Positions 1 through 7,754 of a stretch of 37,559 nucleotides of DNA are shown here, piece by piece (positions within the stretch are counted from its first letter, which is position 1; each line of letters begins with the position of its first letter). Source of the DNA: Thermaceae bacterium (GTDB taxonomy: Bacteria > Deinococcota > Deinococci > Deinococcales > Marinithermaceae); NCBI GenBank assembly GCA_027023345.1, contig JALVVO010000162.1:1-37559 (forward strand), given 5' to 3'. Made by a program: the position numbers and the translations under genes. The notes beneath the pieces were generated by a model. It did not search any database, was not told the DNA's origin, and saw only the letters and a program-made list of their open reading frames with translations.

Positions 1-790
1 GCTTTTCCTGGATCGCGGCCTCGAACCCCGCCGGCGCCTTGGTCTTGAACCAGAAGAGGTCGTGCAGGTAGGTGAGCGGGATCCAGAAGGCGAGCCGCGA
101 CCAGACCTCCTCGGGCTCGGGGTACTGGCGCACGATCCGGGCGAGCACCGCGAGCGCCCGCTCCGGCCCCAAAAGGTCGAGGCTTCCGGTCTTCAGGATG
201 GCCAGGTCCCGGGCGGCGTCGAGGGGCCCGGCGCGGGCCCAGTCCACCACGAAGACCCGGCCGTCCTCGGCGACGAGGACGTTCCCGGCCCAGAGGTCGC
301 CGTGGCCGAAGGAATGGCGGGTCCCGGCCAGCCGGTCGAGCCGCGCGCGCACCGCCTGGAAGACCGGGCGGGCGGCCTTGAGCCCGCCGAGCTCCCGCTC
401 GAAGCGCGCGATGCGGTCCTCGAGCTCAGCGAGCTCCACCGTCCCCGCCTCGGGCAGGCGGTGGAGCCGGAGGAGGAGGCCCGAGAGGCTCGCCAGGGCG
501 CGGTCGTCGAGGCAGTCCGGGCAGAAGGGGCGGCCGGGGAAGTACTCGAGCACCAGCACGCCGTGGCCGCTTTGGAGGACGACGACCTCCCGCACCCGCT
601 CGCCGAAGCCCGCCCGGGCGAGGTTCTTCGCCTCCAGGAAGGCGAGTTCCCGCTCCCTCGGCCGGTAGACCTTGTAGACGAGGGGGCCGCTCTTGAAAAC
701 CCGGGCCTCGTGCCCGGTGCCCAGGGGTTCCATTGGCCCGAAGCGGGCCTCGAGCTCGGCCAGGGCGGTCCGCACCGCCGCCTGCCCCAT
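1..790 (-). CDS. APH-family phosphotransferase (kinase), 3' end cut by window
   Basis: The first 263 codons of a minus-strand gene are present with no stop before the window edge. The protein carries the phosphotransferase catalytic loop HGDLWAGN (H163, D165, N170) and a downstream metal-binding VVDW (D183). This is the order seen in the aminoglycoside phosphotransferase/choline kinase/fructosamine kinase superfamily (PF01636-like). It probably transfers the gamma-phosphate of ATP to a small molecule; the substrate cannot be read from sequence, and a resistance role should not be assumed. The ATG at 790 is the only in-frame start close upstream. It has no Shine-Dalgarno, but TACCCT lies 6 nt before it, which suits a leaderless transcript. 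It is divergent from the radical SAM gene, with only 14 nt between the two starts. Confidence 0.85.
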   Translation of the reverse strand, partial: MGQAAVRTALAELEARFGPMEPLGTGHEARVFKSGPLVYKVYRPRERELAFLEAKNLARAGFGERVREVVVLQSGHGVLVLEYFPGRPFCPDCLDDRALASLSGLLLRLHRLPEAGTVELAELEDRIARFERELGGLKAARPVFQAVRARLDRLAGTRHSFGHGDLWAGNVLVAEDGRVFVVDWARAGPLDAARDLAILKTGSLDLLGPERALAVLARIVRQYPEPEEVWSRLAFWIPLTYLHDLFWFKTKAPAGFEAAIQEK

Positions 791-804
791 GCGCCCAGGG
801 TAGC

Positions 805-1944
805 ATGACCCCCGTGGCGCGGGCCCCGGATACCCTCGTCCTCCACCCCGCCTCGACGCTCGCGGTGCACGAGGGGCGGGTGGCCAGCTTCGACCTCGAG
901 GGCCGGCTGCTCACCTACTTCGAGGACGGGGTGCTCTATAAGCGCGCCCTCGACTCCAGCGTTCACGCGCGGACGCGGGAGAGGGGCAGGAGGCGGCGCT
1001 TTCGGGTCCCGAGGGCCAAGGCCCGGGAGGTCTTCGGGCGCGCCCGGGAGGTGGCCGCGGCCCGGCTCGAGGGGGCGCGAGGCGAGGCCCGATCCCGTCT
1101 TTTGCGTATTCTCGAGTGGACCCCGGAGCGGCTCCTCGCCGAGAAGGAGCGCTTTGACCGCGTCTACAAGCCGATCGCCATCCTCCCCCCGGACCGCTAC
1201 TTCACCGTCGTCCTCCAGGCCACCGAGGGCTGCACCTGGAACCGCTGCACCTTTTGCAGCTTCTACTCAGGGCGGCCGTTTTCGGCCAAGACCCCGGAGG
1301 CCTTCGCCGAGCACGCCCGGGCGGTGCGGGACTTCCTGGGCAAGAACGCCCTTTTGCGGAGGGATGTCTTCCTCGCCGACGGCAACGCGCTCGCGCTCTC
1401 GGCCTCCCGGCTCCTCCCCGTCCTGGAGGCGGCCCGGGCGACCTTTCCCGGCCGCCCGGTCTACGGCTTCATCGACCTCTACTCCGGGGAGCGCCGCGAG
1501 GAGGTCTTTTGGCGCGCGCTCAAGGAGGCGGGGCTCAAAGGGGTCTACGTGGGCATGGAGACGGGCCACGACCCCCTGCTCGCTTGGTTGCATAAGCCCG
1601 GGAGCCAAAAAGAGCTCGTCGGCTTCGTGCGGACCCTCAAGGCGGCGGGGCTCTTCGTGGGGCTGATCGTGATGGTGGGGGCCGGAGGCGAGCGCTACCG
1701 CGAGCCCCACTTCGAGGACACCCTGGCCGCGCTCCGGGCGATGCCGCTTGCCCCTCGCGACCTCGTCTTCCTCTCGCCCTTCGTCGAGGACCCCCGCTCG
1801 GTCTACCGCGAGCGGCGCGAGGCCGAGGGCATCCGGCCCCTTTCCGAGGCCGAGATCGAGGCCGAGCTCAATCGCTTCGCCGGGGCGATCCGGGCCCTCG
1901 GGCTCCGGGCGGCCCGCTACGACATTCGGGAGTTCCTCTACTAG
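805..1944 (+). CDS. Radical SAM protein with CX4CX2C cluster motif
   Basis: 379 aa. C143, C148 and C151 lie in EGCTWNRCTFCSFY, a CX4CX2C variant of the usual CX3CX2C [4Fe-4S]/S-adenosylmethionine motif. Downstream is a typical partial TIM-barrel pattern: FIDLYSG, then GLKGVYVGMETGHDPLL, where the GMETG segment matches the SAM-contacting strand of Elp3/HemN-like proteins. About 115 residues precede the radical SAM core, and their strand-rich start (roughly residues 9-50) has no family I recognise. The reaction is unknown. ATG 805 is the first start after the divergent gene; GTG 814 is an alternative. The stop shares the CTAG at 1941-1944 with the convergent response-regulator gene. Confidence 0.85.
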   Translation: MTPVARAPDTLVLHPASTLAVHEGRVASFDLEGRLLTYFEDGVLYKRALDSSVHARTRERGRRRRFRVPRAKAREVFGRAREVAAARLEGARGEARSRLLRILEWTPERLLAEKERFDRVYKPIAILPPDRYFTVVLQATEGCTWNRCTFCSFYSGRPFSAKTPEAFAEHARAVRDFLGKNALLRRDVFLADGNALALSASRLLPVLEAARATFPGRPVYGFIDLYSGERREEVFWRALKEAGLKGVYVGMETGHDPLLAWLHKPGSQKELVGFVRTLKAAGLFVGLIVMVGAGGERYREPHFEDTLAALRAMPLAPRDLVFLSPFVEDPRSVYRERREAEGIRPLSEAEIEAELNRFAGAIRALGLRAARYDIREFLY

Positions 1945-2519
1945 ATCAGGCCCAGCCGGCGGGCGTGCTCGAGCGCCTCCACCCGGCCGTGGGCGTCGAG
2001 CTTCAGGTAGAGCTTCTTGGTGTAGTCGCGCACGGTCTCGGGGCTCAGGTCGAGGCGCATCGCGATCTGCTTGGAGGAGAGCCCCTCGGCGAGGAGGCGC
2101 AGGACCTCGAGCTCCCGAGCGGTGAGGTCGGGGAGCGGCGGGGGCTCGAAGCGCCGCATCCGCCCCGCCTTCAGCGCCTCCAGGACCTCGGCGACCTCGA
2201 GGGGGCTCGCCTCCTTGGAGAGGAAGGCGTTGGCGCCGGCCCGGGCCGCCTCCACCTGAAGCGCCGGCTCGGTGAAGGTGGTGAGCATGACGATGGAACC
2301 CTCGAACCCACGACGGCGGAGTTCGCGGGCGGCCTCGATCCCGTCCATGTCGGGCATCTTGATGTCGAGCAGTACGGCGTCAATGGTCAGGGTGAGCGCT
2401 TTCTTCACGGCCTCGCGGCCGTTTGAGGCCTCGCCGACCACCTTGAAGCCCTGGCGCTCGAGCATGGCCTTGAGCCCCACGCGAAAGAGGGGATGGTCGT
2501 CGACAATCAGCAGCCGCAT
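1941..2519 (-). CDS. Response regulator, NarL/FixJ (LuxR-HTH) family
   Basis: 192 aa. The N-terminal receiver domain has acidic residues D7/D8, phospho-acceptor D52 (LLDIKMPDMDG), T80 and K102. The C-terminal LuxR-type helix-turn-helix starts at about residue 132 (LTARELEVLRLLAEG, then SKQIAMRLDLSPETV). It should be phosphorylated by the histidine kinase encoded 28 nt upstream and then bind DNA; its targets are not visible. ATG 2519 is chosen because GGAGGCG lies a few nt upstream. A TTG twelve bases further upstream would place the ribosome-binding site inside the gene. It converges with the radical SAM gene, overlapping by 4 nt. Confidence 0.92.
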   Translation of the reverse strand: MRLLIVDDHPLFRVGLKAMLERQGFKVVGEASNGREAVKKALTLTIDAVLLDIKMPDMDGIEAARELRRRGFEGSIVMLTTFTEPALQVEAARAGANAFLSKEASPLEVAEVLEALKAGRMRRFEPPPLPDLTARELEVLRLLAEGLSSKQIAMRLDLSPETVRDYTKKLYLKLDAHGRVEALEHARRLGLI

Positions 2520-2547
2520 TTTCGCCTCCAATACCCTTGTTTGTAGC

Positions 2548-3654
2548 TTACCAAATCGTCTCCATCGTCTCGTATACGGTGTGGGGGTCGTAGTGCGCCT
2601 CGAGCCGCAGGCAGGCCCCGCCGAGCGGGCTCTGGCAGGCGAGGAGCCGCCCGTGGTGGATCTCGGCCACGCGCCGGGCGATGTAGAGGCCGAGTCCGGC
2701 CGAGCCCGAGCGGACCCCCTGGTAGCGGCTCGAGCGGTAGGGCTTGGTCAGGCTGTCCACGCTGCCGGGCAGCCCGGGGCCGTCGTCGGCGACCTCGACC
2801 CAGCCGTCGCCGACGCGGATAAGCACCCGGGAGCGGGCGAAGCGGATGGCGTTGTCGATCAGGTTGTCCAGGGCGCGCTCGAGCATGTCGCGGTCCACCT
2901 TGGCCCGGCCCTTGCCCTCGACCCGGATCACCACCCGGCGCTGGCTGGCCCGGGGCAGGTGGCGGAGCCGGAGCGCCTCCGCCAGCTCCCGGAGGTCGGT
3001 GGGCTCGGCCTTGGGCTTTAGGGACTCGATCCGGCTGGCGGCGAGGAGGTTTTCGAGGAGGCGGTAGACCCGCTGCATTTCGATCTCGATCTGGCGGAGC
3101 ATCTGCACCCGGTTCTCCCGGCCGATGTCGTCGGCCTCGGCCAGGTAGTCGAGGGCCCGCAGGGCGCCCAGGATCGGGGTCTTGAGGTCGTGGGCCATGG
3201 CGGCGATGAAGAGCTCGCGCTCCTCGGCGGCCTGCCGGAGGTGCTCGAGCAGCTCCTCGAAGCGCTCGCGCAGGATGGCGACCTCCCGGGGCAGGGGCTG
3301 CTCGACCGGGGGCAGGTAGAGGTCGCCGATCGAGCGCTGGCTGACCTTGAGGTAGCGCATGTCGCGTTCGAGCGCGTCGAGGGGGGCGAGGATGCGCCGC
3401 GAGAGACCGTAGCCGACCCCTACCGCGATCAGCAAAGTGAGGCTGAGCGCCGCCGCCACCGGCCAGGTGAGCTGGGGCCGGGCCTCGGGGGCGATCAGCC
3501 AAAGGGCGGCGGTCACCGACGCGATGGGGGTAAAGGCGAGCGCGGCGACGGTGACCGCGAGCTGCGCCCGCAGGCTGCCGCGAGCGTTAGGCGGGGACTT
3601 CGCTCGCTTCTTGCGCGTGCGCGATGGCCTTTTCGGTTTCGACGTCGAAGGCAT
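2548..3654 (-). CDS. Membrane sensor histidine kinase
   Basis: 368 aa. A basic N-terminus (10 K/R in the first 25 residues) is followed by two membrane segments (about 31-55 and 64-84) with almost no periplasmic loop. Next come a HAMP-like linker, a HisKA domain with H155 in MAHDLKTP, and a HATPase_c domain with N268 (NLIDNA), DDGPG around 290-294 and GLGLYIARRVAE around 320-330. The lack of an external sensor domain suggests sensing within the membrane or through a partner protein. The start lies 68 nt inside the end of the upstream ABC ATPase gene. No other ATG, GTG or TTG is available before the first membrane segment, so this long overlap seems real and implies co-translation. It forms a two-component pair with the next gene. 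Confidence 0.9.
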   Translation of the reverse strand: MPSTSKPKRPSRTRKKRAKSPPNARGSLRAQLAVTVAALAFTPIASVTAALWLIAPEARPQLTWPVAAALSLTLLIAVGVGYGLSRRILAPLDALERDMRYLKVSQRSIGDLYLPPVEQPLPREVAILRERFEELLEHLRQAAEERELFIAAMAHDLKTPILGALRALDYLAEADDIGRENRVQMLRQIEIEMQRVYRLLENLLAASRIESLKPKAEPTDLRELAEALRLRHLPRASQRRVVIRVEGKGRAKVDRDMLERALDNLIDNAIRFARSRVLIRVGDGWVEVADDGPGLPGSVDSLTKPYRSSRYQGVRSGSAGLGLYIARRVAEIHHGRLLACQSPLGGACLRLEAHYDPHTVYETMETIW

Positions 3655-4723
3655 GCAACCGGTCCCGGTTTACCACCAGCTCGACCTTCTCCCCGACCTT
3701 GACGGGGATGTGGCCCTCGAGGCGGGCGGTGACGAGCGCCCCGTCCACGTTGACGTGGATCTCGGTATCGGCACCGAGCGGCTCGACGATCTCCACCTCG
3801 CCCACCAGGGTGTTCTCCTCGTGCTCCACGGTGTGGTAGCCCTTGAGCTCGAGGTGCTCGGGGCGGACGCCGAGCCAGACCCGCTTGCCCACGTAGCCCT
3901 GTTCCTTGAGCTCCTTGGCCATCTTGGCGTTGGCGCGGATCCGGACCCCCTCGCGCACCAGGTAGATCGCGCCCCCTTCCTCGACCACGTGGACCTCGAT
4001 GAAGTTCATCGAGGGGCTGCCGATGAAGCCGGCGACGAACTTGTTCACCGGGAAGTCGTAGAGGTTCAGGGGGGTGTCGATCTGCTGGATCTCGCCGTCC
4101 TTCATCACCACGATGCGCTCGCCCATGGTCATGGCCTCGATCTGGTCGTGGGTGACGTAGATCGTGGTGACGCCGAGGCGGCGGTGGAGCTTAGAGATCT
4201 CGGCCCGCATCTCCACCCGGAGCTTCGCGTCCAGGTTGCTTAGGGGCTCGTCCATGAGGAAGACCTGGGGTTCGCGGACGATCGCCCGTCCAAGCGCGAC
4301 CCGCTGGCGCTGGCCGCCGGAGAGCTCGCGGGGCTTGCGCTTCAAGAGGTGCTCGATCTTCAGGATCTTCGCCGCCTCCTTGACCCGGCGGTCGATCTCG
4401 TCGCGGGGCACCCGCCGGAGGCGGAGGCCGAAGGCCATGTTGTCGTAGACGTTCATGTGGGGGTAGAGGGCGTAGTTCTGGAAGACCATGGCGATGTCGC
4501 GGTCTTTCGGGGGGACGTCGTTCACCAGCCGGTCGCCGATGTAGATGTTGCCCTCGCTGACCTCCTCGAGCCCCGCGATCATCCGGAGGGTGGTGGTCTT
4601 GCCGCACCCCGAGGGGCCGACGAAGACCACGAACTCCCCGTCCTTGGTCTCGAGGTTGAAGTCCTTGACGGCGACGACCTTGCCGAAGCGCTTCCAAACG
4701 TGCTCGAGCTTGACCTTAGCCAT
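3587..4723 (-). CDS. MalK/UgpC/MsmX-type sugar ABC importer ATPase
   Basis: 378 aa, a normal length for the MalK/UgpC/MsmX group. Walker A is GPSGCGKTT (36-44), the Q-loop is in FQNYALYP, the signature is LSGGQ (134-138), Walker B is VFLMDE (154-159) and the switch histidine is H192 (THDQ). A C-terminal OB/TOBE regulatory region follows, with VWLGVRPEHLEL near residue 278. It energises uptake of carbohydrates or glycerol-3-phosphate with partner permeases. No permease or binding protein is nearby, so it may be a shared orphan ATPase like MsmX; this is inference. ATG 4723 follows AAGGAGGTGG closely; GTG 4729 would bury that site. It is followed by a two-component system. Confidence 0.92.
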   Translation of the reverse strand: MAKVKLEHVWKRFGKVVAVKDFNLETKDGEFVVFVGPSGCGKTTTLRMIAGLEEVSEGNIYIGDRLVNDVPPKDRDIAMVFQNYALYPHMNVYDNMAFGLRLRRVPRDEIDRRVKEAAKILKIEHLLKRKPRELSGGQRQRVALGRAIVREPQVFLMDEPLSNLDAKLRVEMRAEISKLHRRLGVTTIYVTHDQIEAMTMGERIVVMKDGEIQQIDTPLNLYDFPVNKFVAGFIGSPSMNFIEVHVVEEGGAIYLVREGVRIRANAKMAKELKEQGYVGKRVWLGVRPEHLELKGYHTVEHEENTLVGEVEIVEPLGADTEIHVNVDGALVTARLEGHIPVKVGEKVELVVNRDRLHAFDVETEKAIAHAQEASEVPA

Positions 4724-4803
4724 GACCACCTCCTTCTCCCACGCTCTGAGCCGGAAGGCCCATCGGGGAGTTCCCTGAAGGAGACCCTTGGGGTCCCGCC
4801 GCC

Positions 4804-4809
4804 ATTTTA
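4804..4809 (-). promoter_or_regulatory. Candidate -10 box upstream of the malK-like gene
   Basis: On the minus strand TAAAAT lies about 80 nt before the ATG at 4723. At 17-18 nt upstream the sequence is only GC-rich (it falls inside the palindrome 4820-4871), so the -35 is weak. Seen: the -10 match. Inferred: that the ATPase/two-component genes have their own promoter separate from glpX. Confidence 0.35.
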
Positions 4810-4819
4810 CCCGTAGCTA

Positions 4820-4871
4820 GTGGCCTGTGGCCTGTGGAAGTCCTTTCCACAAGCCACGGGCTACAGGCCAC
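4820..4871 (-). repeat. Imperfect palindrome built of GTGGCCT-like heptads between glpX and malK
   Basis: Read on the minus strand, three heptads (GTGGCCT, GTAGCCC, GTGGCTT) then GTGGAA face TTCCAC followed by AGGCCAC twice. The inner 11-bp stem (one G-U pair as minus-strand RNA) and outer 9-bp stem are separated by a 7-nt bulge, which is exactly one extra heptad. It begins 9 nt after the glpX stop and could end or protect the glpX transcript. No U-run follows, so it is not a standard intrinsic terminator. It may be a dispersed intergenic palindrome. Confidence 0.7.
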
Positions 4872-4879
4872 AAGCCCCC

Positions 4880-5848
4880 TTACAACCGCACCGTCACCCG
4901 TGCACCCTCGTCGAAGAGGTGGATCGAGTCGATGAACCGCACCACCTTGGTGGCAAAGCCCATCGCCAGCGAGTGGGTCCGGGCGCCGCCGCCGAAGTAG
5001 CGGATGCCGCGGAGGATGTCGCCGTCGGTGATGCCGGTGGCGGCGAAGACGATCTCCTTGCCCGGGGCGAGGTCCTCGGTCTTGTAGATCTTTTCGGCCG
5101 ATGCGCCCATGGACTCAAGCCGGGCCCGCTCCTCCTCGTCCTCGGGGTAAAAGCGCGCCTGGATCTCGCCGCCGAGCGCTTTGAGCGCGGCCGCCGCCAG
5201 CACCCCTTCGGGCGCGCCGCCGATCCCCATCACCGCGTGCACCCCGGTGCCCCGGAGGGCCGCCGCCAGGGCCGCGATCACGTCGCCGTCGCCGATCAGC
5301 TTGACCCGGGCTCCGGCGGCCCGGATCTCGCTAATCAGCTTCTCGTGCCGGGGCCGGTCGAGCACCACCACGACGAGGTCCTCGACGTCGCGGTTTAGGG
5401 CCAGGGCGATGGCCTTGAGGTTCGCCTCCACCGGCCAGTCGAGCCCCACCTTGCCCGCCGCCGGCGGGGGGACGATGAGCTTTTCCATGTACATGTCGGG
5501 GGCGTGGAAGAGCCCGCCTTTCTCGCTGATGGCGATCACCGTCACCGCGTTCGGGAGCCCCTTGGCGGCGATGTTGGTGCCCTCGACCGGGTCCACGGCG
5601 ATGTCCACCTCGGGGCCCCCAAGGCCGAGCTTTTCCCCGATGTAGAGCATGGGGGCCTCGTCCATCTCCCCCTCGCCGATCACCACCGTGCCGCTGATGG
5701 GGAGCTCGTTCAGCACCTGGCGCATCGCCTCGGTAGCGACCTCGTCCACCATGTGCTTGTCCCCCTTGCCGGTCCAGCGGCCGGCGGCGAGGGCGGCCTG
5801 CTCGGTGACCCGAACGATCTCCAGGGCCAGCTCGCGCTCGATCAGCAT
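4880..5848 (-). CDS. glpX: Fructose-1,6-bisphosphatase class II
   Basis: 322 aa, full length for GlpX. It hydrolyses fructose 1,6-bisphosphate to fructose 6-phosphate in gluconeogenesis, in the cytosol. Diagnostic motifs are GEGEMDEAPMLYIGE (metal and substrate site, about 58-72), DPVEGTN (about 86-92), GDGDVIAAL, GIGGAPEGVLAAAALK and the TGITDGD segment near residue 270. ATG 5848 begins MLIERELALEIVRVTEQAAL, the normal start of the family. There is no Shine-Dalgarno, but TAGGCT lies 6 nt upstream (5855-5860), which fits leaderless initiation. The gap from the upstream permease gene is 36 nt, so read-through from the large cluster is also possible. Confidence 0.96.
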   Translation of the reverse strand: MLIERELALEIVRVTEQAALAAGRWTGKGDKHMVDEVATEAMRQVLNELPISGTVVIGEGEMDEAPMLYIGEKLGLGGPEVDIAVDPVEGTNIAAKGLPNAVTVIAISEKGGLFHAPDMYMEKLIVPPPAAGKVGLDWPVEANLKAIALALNRDVEDLVVVVLDRPRHEKLISEIRAAGARVKLIGDGDVIAALAAALRGTGVHAVMGIGGAPEGVLAAAALKALGGEIQARFYPEDEEERARLESMGASAEKIYKTEDLAPGKEIVFAATGITDGDILRGIRYFGGGARTHSLAMGFATKVVRFIDSIHLFDEGARVTVRL

Positions 5849-5865
5849 GCCTTTAGCCTAACGCC

Positions 5866-5880
5866 CGGAGCGTGGCTCCG
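5866..5880 (-). terminator. Short GC hairpin after the FtsX-type permease gene
   Basis: CGGAG-CGTGG-CTCCG forms a 5-bp stem just past the permease stop (5885-5887), extendable with mismatches. No U-run follows on the minus strand. It may weakly separate the export cluster from glpX or be incidental. Confidence 0.3.
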
Positions 5881-5884
5881 TGGG

Positions 5885-7075
5885 TTACTCGTAGCGGAGG
5901 GCCTCGATGGGGTCGAGGCGGGCGGCTTGGTCGGCGGGCCAAACCCCGAAGAAGATCCCCACCAGGGCGCTCACGCCGAGGGCCAAGAGCACCGTCTTCG
6001 GGCTCAAAATGAAGACTTCGAAGAAGGGAACCGCCGCCACCACGAGGTAGAGGACGCCGGCCGCGAGGGCGATGCCTAGGATTCCTCCGGTGAGGGTGAG
6101 GAGGGTGGCCTCGAGCAGGAACTGGGTGCGAATCGCCGCGGCGGTGGCCCCGAGCGCCTTTCTAAGCCCGATCTCGCGGGTCCGCTCGGCGACCGAGACC
6201 AGCATGATGTTCATGATCCCGATCCCGCCCACGAGGAGCGAGAGCGCCCCGATCCCCCCGAGCAGCGCCTGGAGCATCAGGGTGATCTGGGAGAGGGTTT
6301 GGGTGAAGGTCTCGATGCTCTGCACCTGGATCCGCCCCTCGCCGTAGCGCTTTTCGAGGAGGGCCTTGACCCGGTCGGCGACGAGCTTCATCTCGACGCC
6401 CGGGCGGACTTTCAGCTCGAAGGCGTCGTAGCGCCCCCGGCGGGCCGAGGGAACGTTCTGCCAGATCCAACGGTAGGGGACGTAGGCCTGCGGGCGGTTG
6501 AAGGTGGCGAAGAGTCCGCCCAAGGGCTTGGTCGTTCCCACGACGGCAAGCCGTGCCCGGCGCGGGCCGAAGGCGAGCTCGACCCGCTTGCCTACCGAGG
6601 CTTTGAGCTTCTCCTTTGCCGCCTGGGTAAGGACCGCGAGGGGCAAGCCCCGCTTGGCTTCGGAAGCGGTATAAAAGCGTCCCTCGGCGAGCTCGACGCC
6701 GGGATCGAGCTCGGGGAGGTCCCCGGGTACCCCGAGTACCCGGACCTCCACGGGTTTCCCCCTTTCGTCCCGCCCCACCGCGAAGGCGAAGACGTAGGGA
6801 ATGACCCGAACGGGAAGGGCGCTGAGGAGCCTCCGGTCGGCCTCGCGGAACCGCACGGGGGGCTGGCCCGGGGCCCACTCCCCTTGAACGAAGATGCTGC
6901 GTCCGGCCACCTGCTCAAGGCCCCGCCGGATCCCGTAGGTGGCGATCTCGCCCAAGCTGATGAGGGCGGTGACGGCGAAGACGCCGATGATCACCCCGAG
7001 GAGGGAGAGGAAGGTGCGGAGCTTGTGGGCAAAGAGGGCCTCGATCGCGGTGAGAAAGAGGTCAGCGAACCTCAT
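5885..7075 (-). CDS. MacB/FtsX-type ABC transporter permease
   Basis: 396 aa with the MacB topology. One membrane segment at about 18-45 (FLSLLGVIIGVFAVTALISLG) precedes a periplasmic MacB_PCD-like domain (about 50-265). The C-terminal FtsX domain has three membrane segments and the family signature GIGIMNIMLVSVAERTREIG near residue 287, ending ARLDPIEALRYE. MacB permeases do not transport by themselves but couple ATP hydrolysis in the cytoplasm to movement of periplasmic substrates through an adaptor and a TolC channel. The start overlaps the ATPase gene by 14 nt, so the two are translationally coupled. In this cluster it should work with the HlyD-like and TolC-like proteins upstream. Confidence 0.93.
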   Translation of the reverse strand: MRFADLFLTAIEALFAHKLRTFLSLLGVIIGVFAVTALISLGEIATYGIRRGLEQVAGRSIFVQGEWAPGQPPVRFREADRRLLSALPVRVIPYVFAFAVGRDERGKPVEVRVLGVPGDLPELDPGVELAEGRFYTASEAKRGLPLAVLTQAAKEKLKASVGKRVELAFGPRRARLAVVGTTKPLGGLFATFNRPQAYVPYRWIWQNVPSARRGRYDAFELKVRPGVEMKLVADRVKALLEKRYGEGRIQVQSIETFTQTLSQITLMLQALLGGIGALSLLVGGIGIMNIMLVSVAERTREIGLRKALGATAAAIRTQFLLEATLLTLTGGILGIALAAGVLYLVVAAVPFFEVFILSPKTVLLALGVSALVGIFFGVWPADQAARLDPIEALRYE

Positions 7076-7754
7076 CGGCGACCACCTCCCCGTCCCGCAT
7101 GCGGATCACCCGGTGGGCGTAGGCGGCGACCTCGGGCTCGTGGGTGACGATCACCACCGTACGGCCGCGCGCGTGCAGCTCGGAGAAAAGCCGCATGACC
7201 TCGCGGCCGCTCTCGCTGTCGAGGTTGCCGGTGGGCTCGTCGGCGAGGAGGATGGCCGGCTCCTGGGCGAGCGCCCGGGCGATCGCGACCCGCTGCTTCT
7301 GGCCGCCGGAGAGCTCGGAAGGAAGATGGTCGAGCCGGTCTTCGAGCCCCACCGCGGCGAGCGCCTCTTCGGCCGCTGCCCGCCGCGCCCTGAGCGGCAC
7401 TCCCCGGTAGGCGAGGGGGAGCTCGACGTTTTTCAAGGCGCTGGCCCGGGGCAAGAGGAAGAACGCCTGGAAGACGAAGCCGATCGTGCGGTTTCGTACC
7501 CTCGCGGCCTCGGTCTCGTCGAGGGCGGTGACGTCCTGGCCGGCGAGCCGGTAGGTGCCCGCGCTCGGTCGATCGAGAAGGCCGAGGATGTGGAGGAGGG
7601 TGCTCTTCCCCGAGCCCGAGGGGCCCATGATGGCGATGAACTCGCCTTCCTCGACGGTGAGGTCGATCCCTTTCAGGGCCATGACCTCCACCGTCCGCCG
7701 CCCGCTCCCCGAGCGGTAGACCTTGGCGACCCCTTGGAGCTCAACCAGCGCCAT
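7062..7754 (-). CDS. MacB/LolD-type ABC transporter ATPase
   Basis: 230 aa. Walker A is GPSGSGKST (44-52), the signature is LSGGQKQRVAIARAL, Walker B is ILLADEPTGNLD and the H-loop is VTHE. The phrase ADEPTGNLDSESG is typical of the MacB/LolD/FtsE group. It is a separate polypeptide rather than fused to its permease as in E. coli MacB. ATG 7754 overlaps the adaptor gene by 14 nt and the permease gene overlaps its end by 14 nt, which argues for fixed subunit stoichiometry. Confidence 0.95.
   Translation of the reverse strand: MALVELQGVAKVYRSGSGRRTVEVMALKGIDLTVEEGEFIAIMGPSGSGKSTLLHILGLLDRPSAGTYRLAGQDVTALDETEAARVRNRTIGFVFQAFFLLPRASALKNVELPLAYRGVPLRARRAAAEEALAAVGLEDRLDHLPSELSGGQKQRVAIARALAQEPAILLADEPTGNLDSESGREVMRLFSELHARGRTVVIVTHEPEVAAYAHRVIRMRDGEVVADEVR

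Noticed and set aside
1..790. Aminoglycoside resistance gene
   Set aside because: Only superfamily motifs are visible; many housekeeping small-molecule kinases share them and there is no mobile context.
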